This document shows, one piece after another, positions 16,663 through 25,625 of a DNA stretch of 64,000 bases. Positions within the stretch are counted from its first letter, which is position 1, and each line of letters begins with the position of its first letter. Made by a program: the position numbers and the translations under genes. The notes beneath the pieces are model-generated. The model had not been told where the DNA came from. It searched no databases and worked only from the letters and a program-made list of their open reading frames with translations. The stretch comes from Orlajensenia stereocauli (GTDB lineage Bacteria; Actinomycetota; Actinomycetes; Actinomycetales; Microbacteriaceae), in NCBI RefSeq assembly GCF_039548895.1, contig NZ_JBCLVG010000001.1; one strand, 5' to 3'.

Positions 16663-17663
16663 AACAGGCACGCTACTCCCGCTACGGCGGGCCCGACGTC
16701 GTAAAGGTGACGGATGCCGCGACCCCGGTGCCGGGTCCCGGTGAAGTCGTGATCCGCGTGCGGGCGGCCACTGTGGGTGCTGCTGATGCGGCCGCCCGAG
16801 CGGGCTCGCCGGCCTTCGCGCGGCTCTACTTCGGGCTGCGGCATCCGCGGATCCCCGTACTCGGATCCGACGTCGCGGGCGAGGTGGTGGCGGTCGGGGA
16901 TGCCGACAGAGCGCGCTTTCGCGTGGGCGATCGGGTCTTCGGTGTGACGGGTTCCACGATGGGCGGGCACGCCTCTCATCTCGTCCTGCCCACGGATGCC
17001 GCGCTTGCACTGCAGCCATCCGGGGTGACGGATGCCGAGGCCGCCGCCCTCGTCGACGCCACGGCGCTGGCGTTCCTGCGCGATGCCGGGCGGCTCCGCT
17101 CGGGCCAGCGCCTTCTCGTGATCGGAGCATCCGGCAGCGTCGGGGCGATGGCGGTGCAGCTGGGAGTCCACTTCGGCGCCCACGTCACCGGTGTCTGCAG
17201 CGGGGCGAACGTCGAGCTGGTGCGGTCGCTGGGCGCGGATCGCGTCATCGACTACACGCGCGACGACTGGTGGGCGGCATCCGTCGGCAACGAATCCGTC
17301 CCCGGCTACGACGTCATCTTCGACGCCGTCGGTGCGAGTTCGTACCGACGCGCTCGCCCCGTTCTCGCTGACGACGGCATCTACCTGCGCACGGTCCCCA
17401 CGCTCGCGCTTCTGCTGCAGATGGCCTGGACGTCGCTCGGCTCCCGCCTCCATCTCGGACGCACGCGGGCCGCTATCGCCTTCACCGGACTGCGGCCGAC
17501 GACCGCGCAGGCCGGCGACCTTGCCATCACCGTCGAACTCGTCGAGAGCGGCGCGCTGCGAGCGGTCATCGACAGCACCTACCCACTCGAGCGCATCGCA
17601 GAGGCTCACCGCCGGGTCGACACGCACCGCAAGCGCGGCGCCGTGATCGTGACGATGGATTGA
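16659..17663 (+). CDS. MDR-family NAD(P)-dependent alcohol dehydrogenase/quinone oxidoreductase
   Basis: 334 aa zinc-independent member of the MDR superfamily. GroES-like domain in residues 1-125 (GGPDVVKVTDA, PVLGSDVAGEVVAVGD), then the Rossmann motif LLVIGASGSVGAMAVQLG. GADRVIDYTRDDWW and FDAVGASSYRRARPVLADDG are typical of QOR/zeta-crystallin-like enzymes. The ATG overlaps the TGA of the XRE gene. As part of a self-regulated operon it may detoxify an electrophile or quinone; that is inference. Confidence 0.88.
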   Translation: MKQARYSRYGGPDVVKVTDAATPVPGPGEVVIRVRAATVGAADAAARAGSPAFARLYFGLRHPRIPVLGSDVAGEVVAVGDADRARFRVGDRVFGVTGSTMGGHASHLVLPTDAALALQPSGVTDAEAAALVDATALAFLRDAGRLRSGQRLLVIGASGSVGAMAVQLGVHFGAHVTGVCSGANVELVRSLGADRVIDYTRDDWWAASVGNESVPGYDVIFDAVGASSYRRARPVLADDGIYLRTVPTLALLLQMAWTSLGSRLHLGRTRAAIAFTGLRPTTAQAGDLAITVELVESGALRAVIDSTYPLERIAEAHRRVDTHRKRGAVIVTMD

Positions 17664-17710
17664 TCGAATAAATATACGATACTGCTTAGCGCCGGATCTC
17701 CTCCACAGGC

Positions 17711-17740
17711 TTGGATTCGCAGATGCGTTTCGAATACACT
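17711..17740 (+). promoter_or_regulatory. candidate promoter of the HNH gene
   Basis: TTGGAT (17711-17716), 18-bp spacer, TACACT (17735-17740), about 35 bp before the ATG. This is the most AT-rich stretch in the neighbourhood. Confidence 0.4.
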
Positions 17741-17774
17741 TGCGAGCATTTCTCGGTTTTGAGACAATTGAGTC

Positions 17775-19253
17775 ATGCCCGCTCCGGCTCTGTTGCTCAC
17801 CGGAATGACCGCCTCTCTGGTGTCTTCCGGGGTGTGTGCGGCCACGTTCGCGGGGCTGGCCGATGACGAGTTGCTGTCCACCCAGGCGGCCTCGGCGACT
17901 GCACGGCACGAGGTCGACCGCATCTCTGCCTTGGCGGCGGCGGAGATCGCTCGCCGCTCCACACCGGAGCACGGGCTGGACTCGCTGGCACGCCGGTCGG
18001 GGTTCGCCGACGCCGACACGTTGTTGGTGTCACTGACGGGGTCGACGAAGGCTGAAGCGCGCTCGCTGGCGCGGGTGGGCGAGATGATCGCGGTGACGGA
18101 TGCCGCCATCGACCTGTCCGCCGCCCGCGACGCCGACCCCGACCTCGCCGCCGTGGTGCCGCCGGTCGAGACCCCCTGGTACGCCGCTCTGGCCGTCCTG
18201 GTCACTGCGGGGCGGCTCACCGTGGCGGTGGCCGATGTGATCCAGGCCGGTCTCGGCGAGATCACCGACGCGGTCACCGCCGACGACCTCGAAGCAGCCT
18301 TGGCTGCACTGCTCACCGAGCTGCTCGGGGCGGATGGCACCCACCGGGTGCACGTGGCCGAAGCCCGCAACGCCGCCCGTGCAGCCCGAGACCTCATCGA
18401 CACCGCCGGGGTCGCTGTCCGGGAGGCTGCACTGCGGAACAAGCAGTACTGGCGGCAGTGGATCGGCCCCGACGGCATGTACCGGGGTGAGTACGCCCTG
18501 GACCCGGAGAACGGTGCCCTGCTGCAGAGCGTCCACGACCAGTTGACCCACCCACGCCGGCAGCCCGACCCGAAGAAGCGTGCCTTCGGTGCAGCACCGG
18601 TCCGGGATCCGTTCGTCGAGCGGTCAGCCCGGGAACGCGACGCTGCCGAAGGACTCGTCCAGCTGGTCAGGGCTGGCGCATCCGTCGACCCGATGCGCCT
18701 TCTCGATACGGAGACCCCGTCGGTGCGGGTCGTCGTCAACGAGCAGGCGCTGCGCACCGGGTCCGGGTTCGCTGCCCTCGAGGGTCACCCCGGCGCTGTG
18801 TCCCTGGCGACCATCGAACGGGGGTTGTGTGCCGGCTACCTGCCCGTGCTGTTCAGTGCGACCGGGCAACCGCTCAACCTCGGCCGCGACGAACGACTGT
18901 TCACTCGGACGCAACGCATCGCGATCACCCTCCGCGACGGCGGTTGTCTGGAACCCGACTGCGACCGACCACCCTCCTGGACCGAAGTGCATCACATCAA
19001 ACATTGGAAACGCGACCACGGCAACACCGACGTCGCCGACGGTGTCCTGTTGTGCCGCCGGGGTCACCTCCGCGTCCACAACGAGGGTTGGGAGATCAGC
19101 CGCGACAACCACGACCGGTACTGGCTGATCCCACCGCCAATCATCGACCCGACCCAGACGCCCCGGCTGATGAAACCGAAAACGATGGCCGAGATCACCC
19201 ACCCCGTCACCCTCCCTGCCGCCCTCGAACCCGCTGCCACGGCCACCGGGTAG
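17775..19253 (+). CDS. DUF222/HNH endonuclease domain protein (13E12 type)
   Basis: 492 aa. A helical DUF222 region occupies residues about 30-330. A C-terminal HNH domain follows: a Cys in CLEPDCDRPPSW, the HNH core EVHHIKHW and the second Cys/His cluster in VLLCRRGHLRVHNEGW. The family is multicopy in actinobacteria and related to the REP13E12 proteins of mycobacteria; a nuclease role is plausible but its biology is poorly known. It stands alone with its own promoter. No mobility hallmarks (attachment sites, integrase) are nearby. Confidence 0.88.
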   Translation: MPAPALLLTGMTASLVSSGVCAATFAGLADDELLSTQAASATARHEVDRISALAAAEIARRSTPEHGLDSLARRSGFADADTLLVSLTGSTKAEARSLARVGEMIAVTDAAIDLSAARDADPDLAAVVPPVETPWYAALAVLVTAGRLTVAVADVIQAGLGEITDAVTADDLEAALAALLTELLGADGTHRVHVAEARNAARAARDLIDTAGVAVREAALRNKQYWRQWIGPDGMYRGEYALDPENGALLQSVHDQLTHPRRQPDPKKRAFGAAPVRDPFVERSARERDAAEGLVQLVRAGASVDPMRLLDTETPSVRVVVNEQALRTGSGFAALEGHPGAVSLATIERGLCAGYLPVLFSATGQPLNLGRDERLFTRTQRIAITLRDGGCLEPDCDRPPSWTEVHHIKHWKRDHGNTDVADGVLLCRRGHLRVHNEGWEISRDNHDRYWLIPPPIIDPTQTPRLMKPKTMAEITHPVTLPAALEPAATATG

Positions 19254-19264
19254 GACTCCGCCCA

Positions 19265-19332
19265 CGCTTCGACCGCGGACCCCGTCTCCCCGCTCGCTGA
19301 GGGCCGAGCGCAGCGACCGCCCGAAGCGCGCC
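19265..19332. repeat. REP-like half-units, rearranged copy 3
   Basis: A truncated right-type half (CGCTTCGACCGCGGAC, 19265-19280) is followed by a left-type half beginning CCGCTCGCTGAGG at 19290. The order is swapped relative to the other copies. Confidence 0.7.
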
Positions 19333-19387
19333 CCACACCCGGCACCACATCGGAGCCCGCTCACCCCATCTGACTCGGGCGTCTGAG

Positions 19388-19431
19388 ACGCGAGAAGCCC
19401 CCGCTCCCGAAGGAGCAGGGGCTTCTCGCGT
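19388..19431 (-). terminator. strong hairpin terminator of the purine permease gene
   Basis: ACGCGAGAAGCCCC, one mismatch, GCTCC, loop CGAA, GGAGC, GGGGCTTCTCGCGT. It is a stem of about 19 bp, 31 bases beyond the permease stop on the minus strand. Confidence 0.85.
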
Positions 19432-19461
19432 CAGGGCCGCACCCAGCGGCCCAGCGACCGC

Positions 19462-20916
19462 CTACGCGAAGAGCGCCTCGATGGGCCCGCGCGCGAAGTA
19501 GATCAGGAAGCCGAGGGCCACGACCCACAGCAGCGGACTGATCTGCTTGGCCTTGCCGGACAGCGAGCGCACGATGACCCAGGCGATGAAGCCGGCTCCG
19601 ATGCCGTTGGCGATCGAGTAGGTCAACGGCATGATCACGACGGTGAGGAACACCGGCAGCAGCACCGAGAATTCGCTGAGGTCGATGCCCCTGATCTGGC
19701 TCATCATGAGCGCACCCACGATGACGAGAGCGGCCGCGGCGACCTCCTGCGGAACGATCGCGGCGATCGGCGTGAAGAACATCGCAGCGATGAAGAGCAG
19801 ACCCGTCACGATGTTGGCGAAGCCCGTACGCGCGCCCTCGCTGATGCCGGAGCCCGACTCGATGAACACGGTGTTCGACGAACTCGAGGTGAAGCCACCG
19901 GCGACGGCGCCGACACCCTCGACGATGAGCGCAGACCGCAGCCGCGGGAAGTTGCCCTTGTCGTCGGCGAGTCCGGCCTCCTTCGACAGGCCCGTCATCG
20001 TGCCCATGGCGTCGAAGAAGTTGGTGAAGACGAGTGTGAAGACGAGCATCAGCACGGTGAGGAAGCCCACCTTGCCGAAGTCGAAGCTCACGGCACCGAC
20101 GAGGCTGAGGTCGGGAAGGGCGAACCAGTTGCCCGGGATGACCGGAACCGAGAGCCCCCACCCGATCCCCGGGTTGGTGACGGCGCTGCCGAGGTGACCA
20201 ATGGCCTCCACGATGACGGCGAGGACCGTTCCGCTGACGAGACCGATGAGAATGGCGCCCTTGACCTTGCGAGCCATGAGAACGCCCGTGAGCAGCAGGG
20301 TCACCACGAAGACGATCGCGGGCCACGTGGCAATGGAACCGCCGATGCCCAGGCCGACGGGCGGTGATGCGTTTCCGGTCGAGGTGACGATGCCCGCGTC
20401 GACCAGACCGATGAACGCGATGAACAGACCGATACCGACGGTGATGGCGATCTTCAGCTCGTAGGGCACGGCGTTGAAGATGAGACGGCGCAGACCCGTG
20501 GCAGCCAGCAGCACGATGACGAGTCCGTTGATGACCACGAGGCCCATCGCCTCGGGCCAGGTGACCACGCCGACCACGCTGAAGGCGAGGAAGGAGTTGA
20601 TGCCGAGCCCGGCAGCGAAGGCGAACGGCAGACGAGCGATGAGTCCGAACAGGATCGTCATCACGCCGGCGGTGAGCGCCGTGACAGCGCCGACCTGACC
20701 GAAGTCGAGGGTGTTGCCGAGCACGTCGGGCTTGCCCGACAGGATGATCGGGTTGAGGATCACGATGTAGGCCATCGTGACGAAGGTCACGACACCGCCG
20801 CGCACCTCGCCGCCGAGACTGGAGCCGCGGGCCGAGATCTGGAAGTAGGAGTCGAGACGGCCCTTGAGGCCGCCCTTGTCAGTCTGCGGCTCAGCCGTCT
20901 GGGTGCTCGAATTCAC
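19462..20916 (-). CDS. NCS2/AzgA-type purine permease (guanine/hypoxanthine/adenine)
   Basis: 484 aa, about 12-14 membrane segments. The YFQISARGSSLGGEVRGGVV entry region, GLGINSFLAF, DAMGTMTGLSKEAGL and SNTVFIESGSGISEGARTGF are hallmarks of the AzgA/PbuG branch, which imports purine bases with protons. It is divergent from a UraA-type permease 131 bp away, so the two form a nucleobase uptake pair. The GTG at 20916 is supported by TAGGAT ending 6 nt upstream and by the lack of a Shine-Dalgarno. Confidence 0.9.
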   Translation of the reverse strand: MNSSTQTAEPQTDKGGLKGRLDSYFQISARGSSLGGEVRGGVVTFVTMAYIVILNPIILSGKPDVLGNTLDFGQVGAVTALTAGVMTILFGLIARLPFAFAAGLGINSFLAFSVVGVVTWPEAMGLVVINGLVIVLLAATGLRRLIFNAVPYELKIAITVGIGLFIAFIGLVDAGIVTSTGNASPPVGLGIGGSIATWPAIVFVVTLLLTGVLMARKVKGAILIGLVSGTVLAVIVEAIGHLGSAVTNPGIGWGLSVPVIPGNWFALPDLSLVGAVSFDFGKVGFLTVLMLVFTLVFTNFFDAMGTMTGLSKEAGLADDKGNFPRLRSALIVEGVGAVAGGFTSSSSNTVFIESGSGISEGARTGFANIVTGLLFIAAMFFTPIAAIVPQEVAAAALVIVGALMMSQIRGIDLSEFSVLLPVFLTVVIMPLTYSIANGIGAGFIAWVIVRSLSGKAKQISPLLWVVALGFLIYFARGPIEALFA

Positions 20917-20922
20917 AGACCG

Positions 20923-20928
20923 ATCCTA
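20923..20928 (-). promoter_or_regulatory. leaderless -10 box of the purine permease gene
   Basis: TAGGAT on the minus strand, 6 nt before the GTG at 20916. Confidence 0.5.
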
Positions 20929-20997
20929 GAGGGAATCCACACGGCCGGTGTACGTGGCCGCCGCAGCGGCTGCAGCATCCGTCCCTCCGATGTTCAG

Positions 20998-21003
20998 TAG
21001 CAT
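20998..21003 (+). promoter_or_regulatory. candidate -10 of the uracil permease gene
   Basis: TAGCAT about 45 bp before the ATG at 21048, which has its own GAAGGAG site. No clear -35. Confidence 0.3.
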
Positions 21004-21047
21004 CGCAACGGGCCTGTCGAGGCCCGCGGCGACGACGAAGGAGCGAG

Positions 21048-22328
21048 ATGGCCCTCCCCTGGACCCTGCACGGTGACGGCACGACGATGGGGCCGACGGA
21101 TGTCGTCCTGCCGGGTGAGCGCCTGAGTTGGCCCCGCACCATCGGCCTCGGCATGCAGCACGTCGTGGCGATGTTCGGCGCCACCTTCCTGGTGCCGATC
21201 CTCACGGGCTTCCCGCCATCGACCACGCTGTTCTTCTCGGGCATCGGCACGATCCTGTTCCTGCTGATCACGCAGAACCGACTTCCGAGCTACCTCGGGT
21301 CCTCGTTCGCGTTCATCGCCCCCATCGTCGCGGCCACGGCGACGGCCGGCACCGGCAGCGCCCTGTTCGGCATCGTGGTCGTCGGCGCCCTGTTGGCGAT
21401 CATCGGCGGAATCGTGATCGTCACCGGCTCAGGCTGGATCGACGCCCTGATGCCCCCCGTCGTCTCGGGTGCGATCGTCGCGCTCATCGGGTTCAACCTG
21501 GCACCCGCCGCCAAGGCGAACTTCACCGAGGCACCGTGGACGGCACTCATCACCCTGGCTGCCGTCGTGCTCTGCACTGTGCTGTTCCGTGGACTGCTCG
21601 GCCGACTGTCCATCTTCATCGGCGTGGTGATCGGCTACATCGCAGCCGTCGCCTTCGGCCAGGTCGACTTCTCAGCACTCGAGGATGCGGCCTGGATCGG
21701 CCTGCCCGACTTCCGCTGGGCCGCGAATCCCTTCACCGATGCCGCGGCGACCTTCGGGGTGCTCCCGGCGTTCCTGCCCGTGGTGCTCGTGCTCATCGCC
21801 GAGAACGTCGGCCACATCCGCGGAGTCGCACAGATGACAGGCGACCCGAAGGTCAACGCCTACACCGGGCGGGCATTGCTCGCCGACGGGCTGTCGACGA
21901 TGCTGGCCGGCTTCGGCGGCGGCTCGGGCACGACGACCTACGGCGAGAACATCGGCGTGATGGCGGCGACCCGCGTCTACTCCACCGCCGCCTACTGGGT
22001 GGCGGGCGGCTTCGCCGTGCTGCTCGGACTCTCCCCGAAGATGGGCGCCCTCATCAACACCATCCCGGCGGGAGTGCTCGGCGGAGTCACGACGGCGCTC
22101 TACGGCCTGATCGGCATCATCGGCGTGAAGATCTGGGTCGACAACAAGGTCGACTTCTCCCGCCCGATCAACCAGATGACGGCCGGTGTGGCGCTGATCA
22201 TCGGCATCGCCGACTTCACGCTGCACGCCGGCGCCTTCACCTTCAACGGAATCGCACTCGGAACCATCGCCGCCATCGTGATCTACCACGTGATGAAGGC
22301 CATCTCGCGGGTGCGCGGAACAGCCTGA
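21048..22328 (+). CDS. uracil-xanthine permease (UraA/NCS2)
   Basis: 426 aa, 14 predicted membrane segments. AENVGHIRGVAQMTG carries the Glu and His equivalent to E241 and H245 of E. coli UraA, and TTYGENIGVMAATRVYS carries the second Glu (E290 equivalent). QHVVAMFGATFLVPILTGFP is the conserved first segment. It should import uracil, or a related base, by proton symport. GAAGGAG before the ATG gives a clear start. It ends 8 bp before a convergent gene. Confidence 0.93.
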   Translation: MALPWTLHGDGTTMGPTDVVLPGERLSWPRTIGLGMQHVVAMFGATFLVPILTGFPPSTTLFFSGIGTILFLLITQNRLPSYLGSSFAFIAPIVAATATAGTGSALFGIVVVGALLAIIGGIVIVTGSGWIDALMPPVVSGAIVALIGFNLAPAAKANFTEAPWTALITLAAVVLCTVLFRGLLGRLSIFIGVVIGYIAAVAFGQVDFSALEDAAWIGLPDFRWAANPFTDAAATFGVLPAFLPVVLVLIAENVGHIRGVAQMTGDPKVNAYTGRALLADGLSTMLAGFGGGSGTTTYGENIGVMAATRVYSTAAYWVAGGFAVLLGLSPKMGALINTIPAGVLGGVTTALYGLIGIIGVKIWVDNKVDFSRPINQMTAGVALIIGIADFTLHAGAFTFNGIALGTIAAIVIYHVMKAISRVRGTA

Positions 22329-22335
22329 TCAGTGC

Positions 22336-22668
22336 CTAGTGGTGGAAGTACGGGATGATCAGGTAGATGCCGTAGAGCACCGCGATACCGGCGATGGCGA
22401 AGCACACGTACGCACCCCAGAGTGCGAGGCGCTTCTGGCCGTCGGACAACGGGTTCTTCTTCGCGGCCTTCCTCTGACGCTTGGCTGCGGCCTTCGACTG
22501 CTCCGGCGTGATGACGGTGATCGCATCGGTGAAGGATGCCGGCTCCACGAGCGGCGCGCGCCCCGAGGCCGCGAGCAGACGAAGCCCGAACGAGTACGCG
22601 CTCACGACGATGGCGGTCACGACGAGCGAGGCTACGGCGACGAGGAGGAATGCCGACCAGTCGATCAC
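22336..22668 (-). CDS. small two-helix membrane protein coupled to pit
   Basis: 110 aa. One membrane helix at the N-terminus (AFLLVAVASLVVTAIVVSAY) and one at the C-terminus (about residues 85-106) flank a basic cytoplasmic loop, SKAAAKRQRKAAKKNPL. No known domain. Its ATG overlaps the stop of the phosphate transporter by 4 bp, so the two are translationally coupled. It may be an accessory subunit or regulator of that transporter; this rests on position only. Confidence 0.75.
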   Translation of the reverse strand: MIDWSAFLLVAVASLVVTAIVVSAYSFGLRLLAASGRAPLVEPASFTDAITVITPEQSKAAAKRQRKAAKKNPLSDGQKRLALWGAYVCFAIAGIAVLYGIYLIIPYFHH

Positions 22669-23849
22669 AGGGACACCTTCTTGATCGGCTTCGGGTTGCG
22701 TTTGATCCTGACGGCCTCACCGGATGCCGCGACCTCGCTGGTGACATTGCTCGAAGTCACAGCACCGTTGCGACGGGACTGCCAGAAGATCCCGACGATG
22801 ACGACGACACCGACGACGGTGTCGATCAGGATGCCGATGGTGCCGAGCTTGGTGATGGCGGCGGCGATTCCACCGACGACGGCCGCGGACGGGAGAGTCA
22901 GCACCCAGCCGATGCCGATGCGTCCGGCCGTCGCCCAGCGCACCGTCGAGCCGCGTCGACCGAGGCCCGATCCGATCACGGATCCGGAAGCCACCTGCGT
23001 CGTCGACAGCGCGAAGCCGAGGTTGGTGGAGGCGAGGATCGTCGTCGCAGTACTGGTCTCGGCCGCGAAGCCCTGGGCCGGCTTCACATCGGTGAGGCCT
23101 GTGCCGAGAGTCTTGATGATGCGCCAGCCGCCCATGTACGTTCCGAGCGCGATGGCCAGTCCGCAGGCGATGATGACCCAGGGCTCGATGACGCCGGTAT
23201 CCGTCTGGATGCCGGCGGCGATGAGTGTGAGCGTGATGATTCCCATGGTCTTCTGGGCGTCGTTCGTGCCATGGGCGAGGGCGACCAGGGAACTGGAGAA
23301 GATCTGACCGTACCTGAAGCCGTCTCGCCCGTCAGGGCGGGAGTCGTAGCGGCGGGTGATGAGATACGCGAGCTTCGTGGCCGTGTACGCGACCAGGCCG
23401 GCGATCACCGGGGCCAGCAACGCCGGGATGATCACCTTGTCGAGCAGCACGATCCAGTCCACGGGCTCGAGGCTCCACGCACCGACGACGGCAGCACCGA
23501 TGAGACCGCCGAACAGGGCGTGGCTCGAGCTCGACGGCAGACCGAACAGCCAGGTCGCCATGTTCCAGACGATGGCACCGATGAGTCCGGCGAAGATGAG
23601 CTCCGGCGTGATGAGCACACCCTCGGATCCCTCCTTGATGATGCCGCCCGAGATCGTGAGGGCGACAGCCGTGGACAGGAAGGCACCGACCAGATTGAGG
23701 ATCGCCGCGAGGCCGACGGCCACCTTCGGCTTCATGGCACCCGTGGCGATCGGCGTCGCCATCGCATTCGCGGTGTCGTGGAATCCGTTGGTGAAATCGA
23801 AGAACAGGGCCAGCACGATGACCAGCACGACGATCAGGGTGAGATCCAC
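22665..23849 (-). CDS. pit: PiT-family inorganic phosphate transporter
   Basis: 394 aa PHO4-family symporter with two inverted PD001131-like halves: DFTNGFHDTANAMATPIATG near the N-terminus and LAHGTNDAQKTMGIITL in the second half. About 10 membrane segments. It takes up phosphate, probably as a metal-phosphate complex. The GTG at 23849 has only GAAAG upstream as a Shine-Dalgarno-like site. Two perfect 11-bp-spaced TTCACC repeats lie 36-53 bp upstream of the start and suggest PhoP control. Confidence 0.93.
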   Translation of the reverse strand: MDLTLIVVLVIVLALFFDFTNGFHDTANAMATPIATGAMKPKVAVGLAAILNLVGAFLSTAVALTISGGIIKEGSEGVLITPELIFAGLIGAIVWNMATWLFGLPSSSSHALFGGLIGAAVVGAWSLEPVDWIVLLDKVIIPALLAPVIAGLVAYTATKLAYLITRRYDSRPDGRDGFRYGQIFSSSLVALAHGTNDAQKTMGIITLTLIAAGIQTDTGVIEPWVIIACGLAIALGTYMGGWRIIKTLGTGLTDVKPAQGFAAETSTATTILASTNLGFALSTTQVASGSVIGSGLGRRGSTVRWATAGRIGIGWVLTLPSAAVVGGIAAAITKLGTIGILIDTVVGVVVIVGIFWQSRRNGAVTSSNVTSEVAASGEAVRIKRNPKPIKKVSL

Positions 23850-23884
23850 CGGCGTCTTTCTTTCAGGAGGAGACCCGATGAAGA

Positions 23885-23902
23885 TTTCACCGGACGTTCA
23901 CC
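23885..23902 (+). promoter_or_regulatory. PHO-box-like direct repeat upstream of pit
   Basis: TTTCACC (23885-23891), 4 bp, GTTCACC (23896-23902): two units with an 11-bp period, like the GTTCACC-N4 units of Streptomyces PHO boxes. The sense strand of pit reads GGTGAAC-N4-GGTGAAA. Confidence 0.55.
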
Positions 23903-23984
23903 GCTTCGCGGTTGTGTCGATCATGAGCGCGATACCCACGACGATGCTCGCATCCTCGCGCGCCGAGGTCAACCTGAGCGACCG

Positions 23985-24455
23985 TCAGCTCTCGCCGACC
24001 ACTGAGGACAGATCGGGACCGAAGGTGAAGCTGCGTCGCACGGTCCCGCCAGCGAGCACGCCCGGCAGCCAGAAGCGTGCGTCATCCCACATCAGATCGA
24101 GCGGAACGTCGTCGAGATCGAACCATTCCGGATCGAGCTCATCGGATGCCGCCGGCTCACCCGACCACGATCTGCACACGAAGACCGTCGACTCCTGGCT
24201 CCAGGCCTCGCGGTACGGGAAGTGGTAGCTGAGCAGGCCCCTCTGCTCGAGAGAGTCCGGATCGACGACCAGTCCGACCTCCTCGAGCACCTCCCGGGCG
24301 ATGGCCTCGGCCGCCGTCTCCCCCGGCTCCAGCTTGCCGCCCGGGCCGACGTACTTGCCTTGGCCGAGTCCGAGCTTCTTGCGCCCGAGGAGCACGCGCG
24401 TGACACCGGCGGCATCGGTGAGCAGGAGGTAGCAGACGCAGACCTGGGGCAGCAC
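23985..24455 (-). CDS. NUDIX hydrolase, MutT/8-oxo-dGTP diphosphatase-like
   Basis: 156 aa. A complete Nudix box begins GPGGKLEPGETAAEAIAREV and continues LEEVGL, fitting GX5EX7REUXEEXGU. The KYVGPGGK entry resembles human MTH1-type pyrophosphatases that clean oxidised nucleotides. The GTG at 24455 lies 37 bp after the phosphofructokinase stop on the same strand, so the two may be cotranscribed. No strong Shine-Dalgarno. Confidence 0.9.
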   Translation of the reverse strand: MLPQVCVCYLLLTDAAGVTRVLLGRKKLGLGQGKYVGPGGKLEPGETAAEAIAREVLEEVGLVVDPDSLEQRGLLSYHFPYREAWSQESTVFVCRSWSGEPAASDELDPEWFDLDDVPLDLMWDDARFWLPGVLAGGTVRRSFTFGPDLSSVVGES

Positions 24456-24492
24456 GCTCAGTCGAATCAGGGAGTCAGGCGAGTGGGTGGAA

Positions 24493-25524
<1,032 letters not shown>

Positions 25525-25625
25525 AGCTCTCTGAGGCTCCTTGAATCAAACGTTGCAGACGCCGCTTCATCGGGGCGAGGGTGTCGCTCCGGAGTCTATC
25601 TGTGCCGTCGTCTGCAGCGCGAAAC

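Noticed and set aside
17775..19253. HNH protein as a sign of a prophage or homing element
   Set aside because: It belongs to the multicopy DUF222/13E12 family and no integrase, attachment site, terminase or interrupted host gene is visible.
23866..24228. Plus-strand AGGAGGAGACCCGATG start signal upstream of pit
   Set aside because: The frame that follows runs antisense through the NUDIX gene and has no domain; the AGGAGG is part of the pit upstream region.
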